From Cyprinodon diabolis (lineage: Eukaryota; Chordata; Actinopteri; Cyprinodontiformes; Cyprinodontidae): a stretch of DNA of 64,000 nucleotides. Under the pieces are notes generated by a model. That model ran no database searches. It saw only the letters and a program-made list of their open reading frames with translations, and was not told the DNA's origin. Position numbers and translations under genes: made by a program. Below, one piece after another: positions 1-10,685 of this stretch. Location of the stretch: contig CM060064.1 of assembly GCA_030533445.1 (NCBI GenBank), forward strand, positions 771,416 to 835,415, in the 5' to 3' direction. The stretch's first letter is position 1. Each line of letters starts with the position of its first letter.

Positions 1-425
1 AGAACCATCTGGGTTCTGTCTCCCAGTGACCCGGTGGGCCAGCGGCTGGAGGGAACCAGTCAGCTGGTTCCATTTCTCTGCTCAGTTCCTGCTAAGATTC
101 TGACTTTGAAACAAAAGGAGGAACCAGGAGGAACCAGGAGGAACCAAGGAGCCCAGAGGAAAACAGCCAATCATTGAGAGGAGGAATGGATCTACATCCA
201 TCCTTAGCTTCAATAATTCTCCACCGGGTCTCTCAGTCTTTTTCTGGCTAAACGTCTGAAACATCTTCAAGCTGAGATAATATTCTGAAACGTCTCGCTG
301 CAGCAGCTGCTCAGTTAACATGAAATTCATCAGAAATCAGCAGGAAAATCTTCCTTTCCCACATAGATCTGTGGCGGTAGAGCAGGAACCTTTTCCCCGG
401 TTGGAGCGAGCAGAAAATGTCCCAC
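1..425. other. cdk14 intron sequence after exon I
   Basis: This is intron sequence downstream (minus-strand sense) of the last visible exon. I see no exon, RNA gene or recognisable repeat in it. Confidence 0.6.
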
Positions 426-489
426 CTGGTTTGAAGTGAGGCAGCGAGTTCACGCCAGGCCACGTTTCCTCTGATGGCGTTCCAAGAAC
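426..489 (-). CDS. cdk14: cdk14 exon I: C-lobe, last exon visible in window
   Basis: This 64-nt exon starts in phase 0 and ends one base into the next codon. The acceptor is ctctgtcag and the donor gtgggaca. It encodes VLGTPSEETWPGVNSLPHF followed by KP, the typical CDK segment with GTP.E.TWPG. The following exon, expected to continue with the ERFTLYS-like part of the C-lobe, is not found in positions 1-425 and should lie left of the window. A 19-bp minisatellite begins 108 bp upstream of this exon's acceptor. Confidence 0.92.
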
Positions 490-597
490 CTGACAGAGAC
501 AAGAGCAGAGAAGGAGTCAGCAGAGAGATAAACGCTGTGCTGAGGTGGTCTGCAGACGCCGGGACGCTGATCTGGACTTTCCTGCTGTTCCTCAGAT

Positions 598-1966
598 AGA
601 GGAGGCAGAATTAGAGGCAGAGGAGGAACCGTGAGGGAGAGCAGGGAACCGAGAGGCAGAGGAGGAACCGTGAGGCAGAGCAGGGAACCGTGAGGCAGAG
701 GAGGAACCGTGAGGGAGAGGAGGAACCGTGAGGCAGAGGAGGAACCGTGAGGCAGAAGAGGAACCGTGAGGGAGAGGAGGAACCGTGAGGGAGAGGAGGA
801 ACCGTGAGGCAGAGGAGGAACCGTGAGGGAGAGGAGGAACCGTGAGGCAGAAGAGGAACCGTGAGGCAGAAGAGGAACCGTGAGGTAGAGGAGGAACCGT
901 GAGGCAGAAGAGGAACCGTGAGGGAGAGGAGGAACCGTGAGGGAGAGGAGGAACCGTGAGGGAGAGGAGGAACCGTGAGGCAGAAGAGGAACCGTGAGGG
1001 AGAGGAGGAACCGTGAGGGAGAGGAGGAACCGTGAGGCAGAGGAGGAACCGTGAGGGAGAGGAGGAACCGTGAGGCAGAAGAGGAACCGTGAGGCAGAAG
1101 AGGAACCGTGAGGTAGAGGAGGAACCGTGAGGCAGAGGAGAGGCAGAGGAGGAACCGTGAGGTAGAGGAGGAACCGTGAGGCAGAGGAGGAACCGTGAGG
1201 CAGAGGAGAGGCAGAGGAGGAACCGTGAGGTAGAGGAGGAACCGTGAGGCAGAGGAGGAACCGTGAGGCAGAGGAGGAACCGTGAGGCAGAGGAGGAACC
1301 GTGAGGCAGAGGAGGAACCGTGAGGCAGAAGAGGAACCGTGAGGCAGAGGAGGAACCGTGAGGTAGAGGAGGAACCGTGAGGCAGAGGAGAGGCAGAGGA
1401 GGAACCGTGAGGTAGAGGAGGAACCATGAGGCAGAGGAGGAACCGTGAGGCAGAGGAGGAACCGTGAGGAAGAGGAGGAACCGTGAGGCAGAAGAGGAAC
1501 CGTGAGGCAGAAGAGGAACCGTGAGGCAGAGGAGGAACCGTGAGGTAGAGGAGGAACCGTGAGGCAGAGGAGAGGCAGAGGAGGAACCGTGAGGCAGAGG
1601 AGGAACCGTGAGGCAGAGGAGGAACCGTGAGGCAGAGGAGGAACCGTGAGGAAGAGGAGGAACCGTGAGGCAGAGGAGGAACCGTGAGGCAGAGGAGGAA
1701 CCGTGAGGCAGAGGAGGAACCGTGAGGAAGAGGAGGAACCATGAGGCAGAGGAGGAACCATGAGGTAGAGGAGGAACCGTGAGGCAGAGGAGAGGCAGAG
1801 GAGGAACCGTGAGGCAGAGGAGGAACCGTGAGGAAGAGGAGGAACCGTGAGGCAGAGGAGGAACCGTGAGGCAGAGGAGAGGCAGAGGAGGAACCGTGAG
1901 GCAGAGGAGGAACCGTGAGGAAGAGGAGGAACCGTGAGGCAGAGGAGGAACCGTGAGGAAGAGCAG
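598..1966. repeat. Minisatellite 1: 19-bp unit, about 1.4 kb
   Basis: This is a tandem array of a 19-bp unit, aggaaccgtgaggcagagg, with variants at the gcag/ggag/gtag/gaag positions and occasional 9-bp short units. The plus strand is purine-rich, so the cdk14 pre-mRNA strand is pyrimidine-rich. Since 19 is not a multiple of 3, three units encode a 19-residue period in every frame (VPPLPHGSSSASRFLLCLT on the minus strand), giving spurious open frames of about 400 codons. It lies in the intron between exons H and I. Confidence 0.97.
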
Positions 1967-4337
1967 ACGGGAGAAATTCGTCCAGAACAGAGAGAATAGA
2001 TTCAGATATCTTAGATTCAGAGCAAAGCCTTCAGGTGGGGGGAGTGGGAACTACTGTAGAACCTAAACAGAACCTTATGTGGGCTTTATGAACCAGGCTG
2101 TGAGGCCAGAACCAGAACCTCAGATTCCTCTGATTTCAGGCAGAAAAGGAAAGTGATCTTCCTTAAATGAAGGAGTCTGGATGTTTGCACCTCCTCCAGG
2201 AGGATCTCAGTAACATTTAATGCAGCTGATGAGCACCAGACTGAGCTCTGGTGAGGTCAGTCCTGCGTGCTGCAGCCAGGCTGGCTTTATGAGAGCAGCG
2301 GACATGCCTGAGACATGATCCAGCAGCGCCCTGCGGCGTGATGCTTTCCAGATGCTCCCACTCCTCGCCGCACAGCACAGCAGACTGGATGGAGGAGCAG
2401 CAGAGGGAGGCGGAGCCTGACGGTCCGGTTCTGATCTGTCTGGGTGAAGCTGGAGGTGGAGCAGCATCTACCATAGATTAACTTTGTTAAAGAGTCTATC
2501 TGATCCTGAGACAGAGGAATCCACTGGAAACTGGATCCAACTGCAATAAACGCATCCAGCCACCAGAGGGCGGTGTGGATCTACCCGCACAGCATCTGGA
2601 AGCTCCACTGGTTCCTCTGGGTTCCCCTGAGTCTGAACTAGAGTAGAACTGGAGGTCCATCTAGGTCTGCACAGCATAGCTCTAAGTTCTTGGTCTAGTT
2701 TTGGTTTCTCACCATCAGCTTCTCTACTCATTCTAGATCTTAAACAGTAGAAGTCCCAAAGATGGGAGTTCCAGGGGCGGCAGGTGGAGTTATCTCAGGG
2801 GGGTGGGGCTATAAAATAGACCAACGTATACTAAGTTATCACACCAGTATATTTATATTAATGCCAACAATAAAAACATTATAAAATACTTTATAAAAAC
2901 GAAACATCATTTCATGTCCAGGTTTATTTCTGATCACCAACCTCTGTGAAGTTAATCTGTGTTTGCTCCAGTATTGGCTAAAAAAATCACGAACCAGTTT
3001 AATGATGGAGAAGCTATCAGTCAGCTTTAGATTTTATTAATATATTAAAACTGTTTATTTTCTGAGAATGTTTTTATTTTAGAGCAAATATGAACAAACA
3101 TGTAGAAAAAGTAGATAATATTTTATTATCTTCCATTATTGTTGGTTCTTCTTTTCTACAAACTGCTTTAAATCAGCTGTTTTTATTCACGCTGGATCAG
3201 ATCCTGACCTTTGAACCGCAGGATGAACCTTTTCCTCGCTTCGCTGCGTTACATTTTTCTGCCCCCCCACAGAGAACAGGGAGCATCTTAATGCACCTCC
3301 CAGACTTTGACTAGGCCGTTTATAAACCGGACTGTAGGAGCTTTCCTTGGTAAATGTGAGGCGGGCCTTTTGGGTCAGCTCCGGTTCTGGTCTGGCTCTG
3401 CCTGGTGGGAGAATAAAGACCTGTGACCTTAGCTGAGGTCAGGGACGTTCTGGTTGGTCATGTGACCTCCTGGACGGTCAGCATGTCCAGTCTATGGATC
3501 TTGGTTCTGCTGAAATGTTCCAGAGCCTTTCTGAGGCCTGGTTCTCCATCTTTAACCTACTTCATGCTGTCAGTAAGGTTCTGCTGAGATGATTCCACAG
3601 CAGGTGGAGCTGGATTCATCCCTGAAGACCAGCAGTAGAAGGAAGAACCGGATAGAGATGGGCTTATTTGAATGATATGGGGTCAAAGGTCATGTAATAA
3701 TAATAATAAATGATGACTTTTCTCATTTAGTGGGAATAACGATGAATCTGAGTCAGCTGAGGAGGATCAGACACCTTCATCAGATGGACGCCTCCCTCTG
3801 AGGGGTTCCAGGGACGTCCCACCAGGAGGAGGACCAGGACACCATGGAGGACCATGTCTTTCTGTTAGCCTGGGAGGAGCAGGAGGAGGAGTCTGGATGA
3901 CGCTCTGGTTTTCCTGGGAGGTTCTCCTTTTGTGACAGTGGCCCCGCCCCTGAGAGAGGTTTCTCCTGCTGGCTGTGGAGGCCGCTCTGCCTGAGGACCT
4001 CCTCCTCCAGCGGGCTCCCTTCTCTGACATGAATAAGTCAGACCCTCCATCCATCACGTCCGCCTCAATCAGGAGACCAGCAGGACATCAGAGGGCAGGA
4101 AGCTCAAGGGATTAATGAGGTCATGGATCAGGTTCTGGTTTAACCCGTTTTAAGGACCAGGAAGGAGGAGGAGGAGCCTGATGAAGAAGGATTTCCTCTT
4201 CATCAGGCTCCTCAAATGAGAGCCAGGAAGGAGCTTTGCTGCAAAAACAACCAGCTGGACTTCTGCTGCAGATGGAGGCTAAAGTCAGCAGCTGACTGCA
4301 GCAGGTGGACTAACCACCCTGATGGTCCTTCACTCAC
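1967..4337. other. cdk14 intron H-I, unique part
   Basis: This is non-coding intron sequence between minisatellite 1 and exon H. Short open frames exist but none resembles a known protein. An inverted repeat near 4178-4212 (gatgaag...cttcatc, sharing caggctcctc) can form a hairpin. I see no other structure. Confidence 0.5.
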
Positions 4338-4431
4338 CAGGAAGATCCTCTCCAGCTGGTCCTGGATGTCCTTCATTCCAGGAAAAGCAGCCACTCCTTG
4401 GATCATCTCGATGAAGATGCAGCCCACCCCC
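4338..4431 (-). CDS. cdk14: cdk14 exon H: C-lobe helix F region
   Basis: This 94-nt exon completes the split Trp codon and gives 31 codons ending in phase 0. The acceptor is ctgtttttcag and the donor gtgagtga. It encodes GVGCIFIEMIQGVAAFPGM and then KDIQDQLERIFL. This is the CDK subdomain IX-X segment; FIEM has Ile where I recall Val in the human protein, a conservative change. Confidence 0.95.
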
Positions 4432-6665
4432 CTGAAAAACAGGAGAACCGGATCAGTGATGCTGCTCTGTTCCCATGACAACAACATCAGACCCTGGTCC
4501 GTTTGGAGCCTGCGGCTGAAGGATCGTCCTTCAGGTAGGAGGATCGGATGTAGAGCACTTTTCTTGAGAAATAATCTAAAGGAGGTCAGACATGCAGAGC
4601 GTATGAGATGGAGGAACCTTAAGGAAGCGTTTAAGATCCCTCAGGATCTAACAGGTGGAGCCTGAGGTTCACTATGTGGAACCACCACTAAGGCCTCCTT
4701 GTCCAGAGCAGCTAGTATTTCCTGACCAACTGAAGAACTGCATCCTTGGACCAAAGTTTTTAAAGTTCATGCATCTCTGCAGTGGGTCTCTGACGGCTGC
4801 AGGCCATCAGAGACCAGCGCCTGTGCCAACCGGACCTGATGCAGGGTGACCACCAAAGTGGACAAAAGGCCACCCAGCTCTGTTGAATGAGCCAAAGGCA
4901 TGCAGAACCACATTGTTGGCAGGGCCCAGCGCTGCTCCCATGGCTTCAGCATGTGGGACTGAGCCTGCAGGAGGACATGGTTTCTAAACGCGCGCCATAC
5001 GAGCTGCAATGTTGCAGACTCAGCACAGAAAGTGGTTACCCGACAGCGGCCTCATCTGGGGAAAGAACCAGGGAGGCCATGCAGTGGTGCACTGTGTGGT
5101 CCAGACAATAACCCCAGGGGATGCGCATGGACGCCAGTATAAGAAGGACCAGAGCCTGCTTCAAACCTTCTCTGACTGTGGAGGCATCAGCCCTCCTGCT
5201 GGGCCCCTGGCAGCGCAGAGCGGGACAGAAAGAGACTGAACTAACTGGAGAGAAAGGCCGTTTCTGAGAGGAGGCTGCTGTCCAAGCTTCCATCCATCAT
5301 GGACGCCACCTTCCACCCTCTGCAGCAGACTGGAGAGGAGCTGAGCAGCTCCTTTAGTCAAAGCCTGTTAGTAAACAGGAGCGCTACTGCAGGTCATTCA
5401 TCCTGCTGGAACCAGACTCTACAATGAGACGCTACAACCACAATAACTGCTGCAATGGAGAATAATTACTATTCAATACGCTGTTTCTCTACATCTGACA
5501 CTCAGAGCAATAACTATATATATAAATACTCATGTTAATGTGAATAACTCTGGACAATAATCCTGTAGAACATTTCCAGGATGCCGCGTGGAGAGAGGAG
5601 TCGGGTCTGGAACTCTGAGGCCTTAGGCTGCTGAGGCCCCTCCCTCTGCAGACTGCGGCTCCCAGCAGGTGGCGCATCCCTTCACCTGCTGGAACCAGGT
5701 TGATGCTGCAGTTCATCCATGGGTCTGGCAGAGCTTCCCCCAGATGACCCGCGCCCAGTCATGGGGGGCACAGGTCATGGCCGTCCTCCACCTGGAGGCG
5801 AACACCAGCATCCAGCACATATGTGGGAAATACGCATTGGGGGGTTGTTAGATGGGGCCCTTAAAATGCTGGGGTGGCTACTGAAACTAAAAGCCATCAT
5901 TTCTCAGCAGGCAAACTGATCCAGGACTCCAATAAAACAGCCATCAGACGTATCCATATAATGTGAGCGCTCACACATGCAGGAGGACAACCTGAGGGAG
6001 ACTTTGATGAAAGCTGAACAACGCCTTTAGCCCCGCCCCCTCACAGCACCAGCAGCAAACCACCGTTAAAGCTAACAGACCCGCCGTCGGAGACAGCCGC
6101 CCCGGCTACCACAAACAAGCAGACACATCAACCACAGCCTTAGAGCAGAAACGCTGGAAACACTCAACTGGTGCTTTTCTCTACCAATGAGCTCCGAGTC
6201 ACAGACTTATGGGAACCATCAACCTACGAGTCACGGCCAGGTGACAGTGAGTAGGTCAGAGAGACTGAACGTAACCTTCCACATGACGCACGCCCAGGTG
6301 GCTACGGGTCATGTGGGTGACTGTGTTAGCATTTTATCCTGATCTGCGTGGAGTCGAGGAGACATTTCCAATTTGTTTACTGGAAGGAAGGAAACAGAAC
6401 TAAATATCGTCATCCTGACAAAAAAATCACCATGAAATCAAAGTTTAGTTATAACACAGATAAACTCTAACAGCATCACCGCCTGCTCCGACTGCACGGA
6501 CGTTACACACCTGCACTCTATTATCCACCTGCGCAGTGAAACCTACCTGCTGCCCTCTAGTGTCCTTTAGGGGAACTAACCTCTATGGCTAATGAACAGA
6601 CGGAGGACAGAAAGAAGCAGCAGGACACTTTGCTTCCTTCTGTGGTTCGTCCAGTCGGTACCCAC
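4432..6665. other. cdk14 intron G-H
   Basis: This 2.2-kb intron lacks any minisatellite. Apart from a possible LINE tail near 5100-5480, I recognise no gene or repeat. There is a short TA run near 5514-5524. Confidence 0.5.
5100..5480 (+). mobile_element. Possible LINE 3' remnant
   Basis: One plus-strand frame around 5385-5440 reads roughly RYCRSFILLEPDSTMRRYN, which resembles the ending of many fish LINE reverse transcriptase proteins (a Ser-Phe-Ile-Leu/Pro stretch close to the stop). No catalytic reverse transcriptase motif is present, so the identification rests on this short likeness only. Confidence 0.3.
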
Positions 6666-6786
6666 CACATGTCCAGGCAGGTGGAGTAGTCTGTGGATCC
6701 CAGCAGGACGTCTGGAGGCCGGTACCACAGGGTCACCACCTCGTTGGAGTAGGTGTGGCTGGGGACGGACTTGGCCCTGGCGAGGC
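6666..6786 (-). CDS. cdk14: cdk14 exon G: activation segment and APE-equivalent
   Basis: This 121-nt exon completes the split Gly of DFG and ends two bases into a Trp codon. The acceptor is cctcccag and the donor gtgggtac. It encodes [20 protein letters not shown] followed by [19 protein letters not shown]. The Thr/Ser activation-loop region ([11 protein letters not shown]) and the [10 protein letters not shown] substrate-binding motif are intact. Confidence 0.95.
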
Positions 6787-7760
6787 CTGGGAGGAGACAG
6801 GGAGGACAAAGAGAACAGCTGATGGTCAAACACAGACTTGCTGTCAGCACATTCACCATCACCATGTGTTTTTAAGTGTTCTCTGAGCGGGCAGCCATCT
6901 TTCTCCTGTACTCGGTGGATGTTTTTTGTTTTTAGTCAGTGTCCAGAACAGGAGAGACGAATCACCATGACAACAGAGGTAAGTTGAGACAGAGTCCTGA
7001 AGCTCACACAGCAGCAGTGAGAGGCTGCTGTCCCACCCTGCTGATTTCTCCAGCGTCTGCCTGACGTCCCAGAATCTCCTAAACTCTGCCAGACGCTGAA
7101 CTTTCTATGGATTCTTTCTATTCTGGGCGTAAACATAGAGGATTAATAACGAGTCCAGAACTTCTGTCCAACAACAGCCTAACTTCTGCATGACGCACGG
7201 CAGCACAATGCCCAGGAAATGATGCACAGTGACCTGAGGGGGGCAGCGATGAGCCCCGTCTGCAGAAACAGGTCTTTGATCACGGCATTAACCTAACTGC
7301 TGTTTACTGACCGCAAAAAAAAGAATAAATAAATATAAAAAGAAAGAAAGAAAGGTTATCAGTGGCAGTAGATTCAGCGTCATCAACTCTTATACTTTAA
7401 TGGAAATTGTTGTGAATTTATTACACATCTGTCCAGAATAATCTGATCGATTCACACTTTCATCTGTTGTTCTGACACACAGCCAGTAGGGGGCGTGTGT
7501 TCATAGATTATACATGACAGTCTGAATAAGATAACATGGAACCTGGTCCCGTTAGCAGTGACTCTACCGAGTCTTGTCTAGTCCGATTCCTGCGTGACCG
7601 AGTAGAACACCTGATCGCCCCTTTAGGAGGACCTGAAGGCCTCGACCTCAGAGGCTCCAGTAAAGCTTTAGAAGAAGCAAACATCCGTCAGAAAACGTTG
7701 GAACCAGCATCCTATGAGACGGCCACTTCTGGTCCTCTCATTAAGCTACCTGAACATGGC
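6787..7760. other. cdk14 intron F-G, segment next to exon G
   Basis: This is non-coding intron sequence with a short A-rich AAAG run near 7313-7355. I see no gene. The minisatellite 2 array starts abruptly at its right end. Confidence 0.5.
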
Positions 7761-8963
7761 GGTACCTGATGGTACCTGATGGCACCTGATGGCACCTGAT
7801 GGCACCTGATGGTACCTGATGGCACATGATGGTACATGATGGCCCCTGATGGCACCTGATGGCACCTGATGGCACCTGATGGTACCTGATGGTACCTGAT
7901 GGTACCTGATGGCACATGATGGCACATGATGGTACCTGATGGTACCTGATGGCACCTGATGGTACCTGATGGTACCTGATGGCACCTGATGGTACCTGAT
8001 GGTACCTGATGGCACATGATGGCCCCTGATGGCACATGATGGTACCTGATGGTACCTGATGGCACCTGATGGTACCTGATGGCACCTGATGGCCCCTGAT
8101 GGCACATGATGGTACCTGACGGTACCTGATGGCACCTGATGGTACCTGATGGCACATGATGGCACCTGATGGCACCTGATGGTACATGATGGCCCCTGAT
8201 GGCACATGATGGTACCTGATGGTACCTGATGGCACCTGATGGTACCTGATGGCACCTGATGGCACATGATGGTACCTGATGGCACCTGATGGTACCTGAT
8301 GGCACATGATGGTACCTGATGGTACCTGATGGCACCTGATGGCACCTGATGGTACATGATGGCACCTGATGGCACCTGATGGTACCTGATGGCACTTGAT
8401 GGTACCTGATGGCACCTGATGGTACATGATGGCACCTGATGGCACATGATGGTACCTGATGGTACCTGATGGTACATGATAGCACCTGATGGCACCTGAT
8501 GGTACATGATGGCACCTGATGGTACCTGATGGTACCTGATGGCACCTGATGGCACCTGATGGTACCTGATGGCACATGATGGCACCTGATGGTACCTGAT
8601 GGCACATGATGGTACCTGATGGTACCTGATGGCACCTGATGGCACCTGATGGTACCTGATGGTACCTGATGGCACCTGATGGTACCTGATGGCACCTGAT
8701 GGTACCTGATGGTACCTGATGGCACTTGATGGTACCTGATGGCACATGATGGCACCTGATGGTACATGATGGCACCTGATGGTACCTGATGGCACATGAT
8801 GGTACCTGATGGTACCTGATGGCACCTGATGGTACATGATGGCACATGATGGTACCTGATGGTACCTGATGGCACCTGATGGCACCTGATGGCACCTGGT
8901 GGTACATGATGGCACATGATGGTACATGATGGTACCTGATGGTACATGATGGTACCTGATGGT
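7761..8963. repeat. Minisatellite 2, left half: 10-bp unit
   Basis: About 120 tandem copies of a 10-bp unit, ggtacctgat, alternate with ggcacctgat, ggtacatgat, ggcacatgat and rare ggcccctgat. Many copies contain the palindrome GGTACC. All three minus-strand frames stay open for about 390 codons because the unit is 10 bp; these are not genes. The array is interrupted at 8964 by an hAT-type element. Confidence 0.97.
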
Positions 8964-9214
8964 CAGAGATGGGAAGTAACGAAGTACAAATACTTCGTTA
9001 CTGTACTCAAGTAGATTTTTCTGATATTTTTACTTCACTTTACTACTTATTTTTATGGCGACTTTTTACTTCTACTCTTTACATTTTTACACAAATATCT
9101 GTACTTTCTACTCCTTACATTTTAAAAAATTGGTTCGTTACTTTAGTTTTGAATCATTTCAATGGAGTTACCGTTATTATTTTTCACGTCATCAATACCA
9201 AATTCAATCTAATT

Positions 9215-9230
9215 GGATGGGAATCTACGT
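9215..9230. repeat. Target duplication of nested element, left copy
   Basis: The 16-bp sequence ggatgggaatctacgt borders the Penelope-like insert and is repeated exactly at 10307-10322. Confidence 0.85.
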
Positions 9231-10306
9231 GCTGATGAAGGTTCTCAGTCATCCAGGTCATAGTCATTCCGTAAAAATTCAAAAAATATCCACTGGACTT
9301 GGTTTCCAAGATTTGAAGACGTTTCTCCACCTCTCCAGCAAGCTTTCTCAATTCAAATGTCTGGATCCGCAGTGAGTTTGAGTCTTATATGGACAAGGCC
9401 TTGTATTGCTTGGAAACATGCAAATGGTAACCGATGAATGGGTCGTTTAGTTCCATTGCTAGCCTGTAATATCTGAACCTGTCTATGATTGTTAAGGGTC
9501 GGTCGTTAAGGAGGTATTGTTCACCAGCTGGAGCGGGTAGGTCATTCGTTCCTCTGTGATGGGGTGGGGGGTTTGGTGATATCTGGAAGGGATCATGTCT
9601 ATGATTGAATTGTATGTTTTTGGAAGCTGGAATCTGAGTCCACCACCTCTGTCTAAAGTTGGTTTTTCTCTCTTAACATAGATGGCTTCCTTCACGCCCC
9701 TCTCAAACCACCTATTTTCTTTATCCAAAATGTGGACATTCTGGTCCTCAAAAGAATGTCCTTTGTCCACAAGGTGTAGGTGTACTGCGGAGTCTTGTCC
9801 AGAGGAGGCCGCCCTTCTGTGTTGGGCCATGCGTCTGTGGAGAGGTTGTTTGGTTTCTCCAATATAAAGATCAGAGCGTTCCTCGCTGCACTGAACAGCA
9901 TATACCACTCCGCTCATATTCGGTCTGGGGGTTTTATCTTTAGGATGCACTAGCCTCTGTTTAAGGGTTTGGTTTGGCTTGAAATGTACTGGGATCTTGT
10001 GTTTGGAGAAAATGCTCTTGAGCTTTTCAGACACTCCAGCAACATAAGGGATTGTGATGTTTTTGCGTTTAATTTTCCCATCGCTGTCTTCTGTTGCATG
10101 TCTTTTGGATTTCCTTGCTGATTTGATAAAAGCCCCATTCCTCGGTTACCATCTGCATGTTTCCAAGCGATACAAGGCCTTGCCCATATAAGACTCAAAC
10201 TCACTGCGGATCCAGACATTTGAATTGAGAAAGCTTCCTGGAGAGGTGGCGAAACGTCTTCAAATCTTGAAAACCAAGTCCAGTGGATATTTTTTTAATT
10301 TTTATG
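9231..10306 (-). mobile_element. Penelope-like retroelement, 5'-truncated, with inverted ends
   Basis: This is a 1.08-kb insert whose two ends are long inverted copies of each other (about 160 bp, roughly 9281-9440 against 10140-10303, both with ggatccgcagtgagtttgag in inverted orientation). Its minus strand codes for the C-terminal GIY-YIG endonuclease part of a Penelope-like element; the reverse transcriptase part is absent. LTR-like ends in inverted orientation are known for Penelope-like elements. It is precisely bordered by a 16-bp duplication. Confidence 0.82.
9492..10130 (-). pseudogene. Penelope-like GIY-YIG endonuclease fragment
   Basis: The minus-strand frame is open from about 10130 to the stop at 9492. 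It reads DGKIKRKNITIPYVAGVSEK at its start, then GVVYAVQCSEERSDLYIGET, HRRMAQHRRA, SGQDSAVHLHL, WFERGVKEAIYVKRE and LDRGGGLRFQLP. VVY...YIG, the following Arg and the Glu of ERGVKEAI are the GIY-YIG signature residues, so the nuclease core is readable. I recall CSEEC in related elements, whereas this copy has CSEER, so a Cys of the linked zinc-finger-like motif appears lost. The protein is only the C-terminal third of a full element, so it cannot move itself. Confidence 0.8.
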
Positions 10307-10322
10307 GGATGGGAATCTACGT
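10307..10322. repeat. Target duplication of nested element, right copy
   Basis: This is the second copy of ggatgggaatctacgt. The pair shows that the 1.08-kb segment between them was inserted into the hAT-type element after that element already existed. Confidence 0.85.
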
Positions 10323-10685
10323 TGCATTTGACGCACCACTACAAGATGAATCGACAGATTCGGCTGTATTCATTCACGGCAAATCATTGCAGCTTGGTGG
10401 CGGTGGCGTTAGCATAGTAGTATGGACGACGAGATGATTGAAAATGAACACAACAGAGATCTAGTCCTATTGGCTGACATCCATTTAAAATGTAGGCAAC
10501 GGCATGAAAAAAAGTGGTTTCTACTTTTACTTTTATACTTTAGGGAAATTTACAAGCCTGTACTTTGTTACTTTTACTAGAGTAAAGAAGTTTAATCAGT
10601 ACTTCCACTTTAACCAGAGTATTTTTTAACACAAGTATCTGTACTTTTACTCAAGTACGGAAAGTGAGTACTTTTGCCATCTCTG

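Larger units (their letters stand above)
8964..10685. mobile_element. hAT-type non-autonomous transposon inside minisatellite 2
   Basis: The ends are CAGAGATGG on the left and CCATCTCTG on the right, in the CAGNG style of hAT elements, with longer imperfect inverted similarity (runs of AAGTAC/GTACTT on both sides). It is flanked by a perfect 8-bp duplication, ctgatggt, at 8956-8963 and 10686-10693, the length hAT transposases make. One caution is that the duplication also matches the array unit. Without the nested Penelope-like element it is only about 630 bp and shows no transposase, so it would need one in trans. Confidence 0.8.

Noticed and set aside
311..425. Minus-strand reading KRFLLYRHRSMW after exon I that looks slightly like the next CDK14 segment (RFTLYSSKNL)
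   Set aside because: It is in a different frame from exon I, lacks an acceptor in the right phase and loses likeness after a few residues; the GT donor at 425 fits an intron instead.
450..1761. Two long minus-strand open frames of 389-430 codons rich in Pro, Leu and Ser
   Set aside because: They coincide exactly with the 19-bp array and have a 19-residue period in each frame; no start context, splice or family likeness supports a protein.
3767..4057. Minus-strand frame of 96 codons near exon H
   Set aside because: It lies inside an intron, has biased composition (Arg, Ser, Pro from GGA/CCT words), no splice-consistent borders and no recognised motif.
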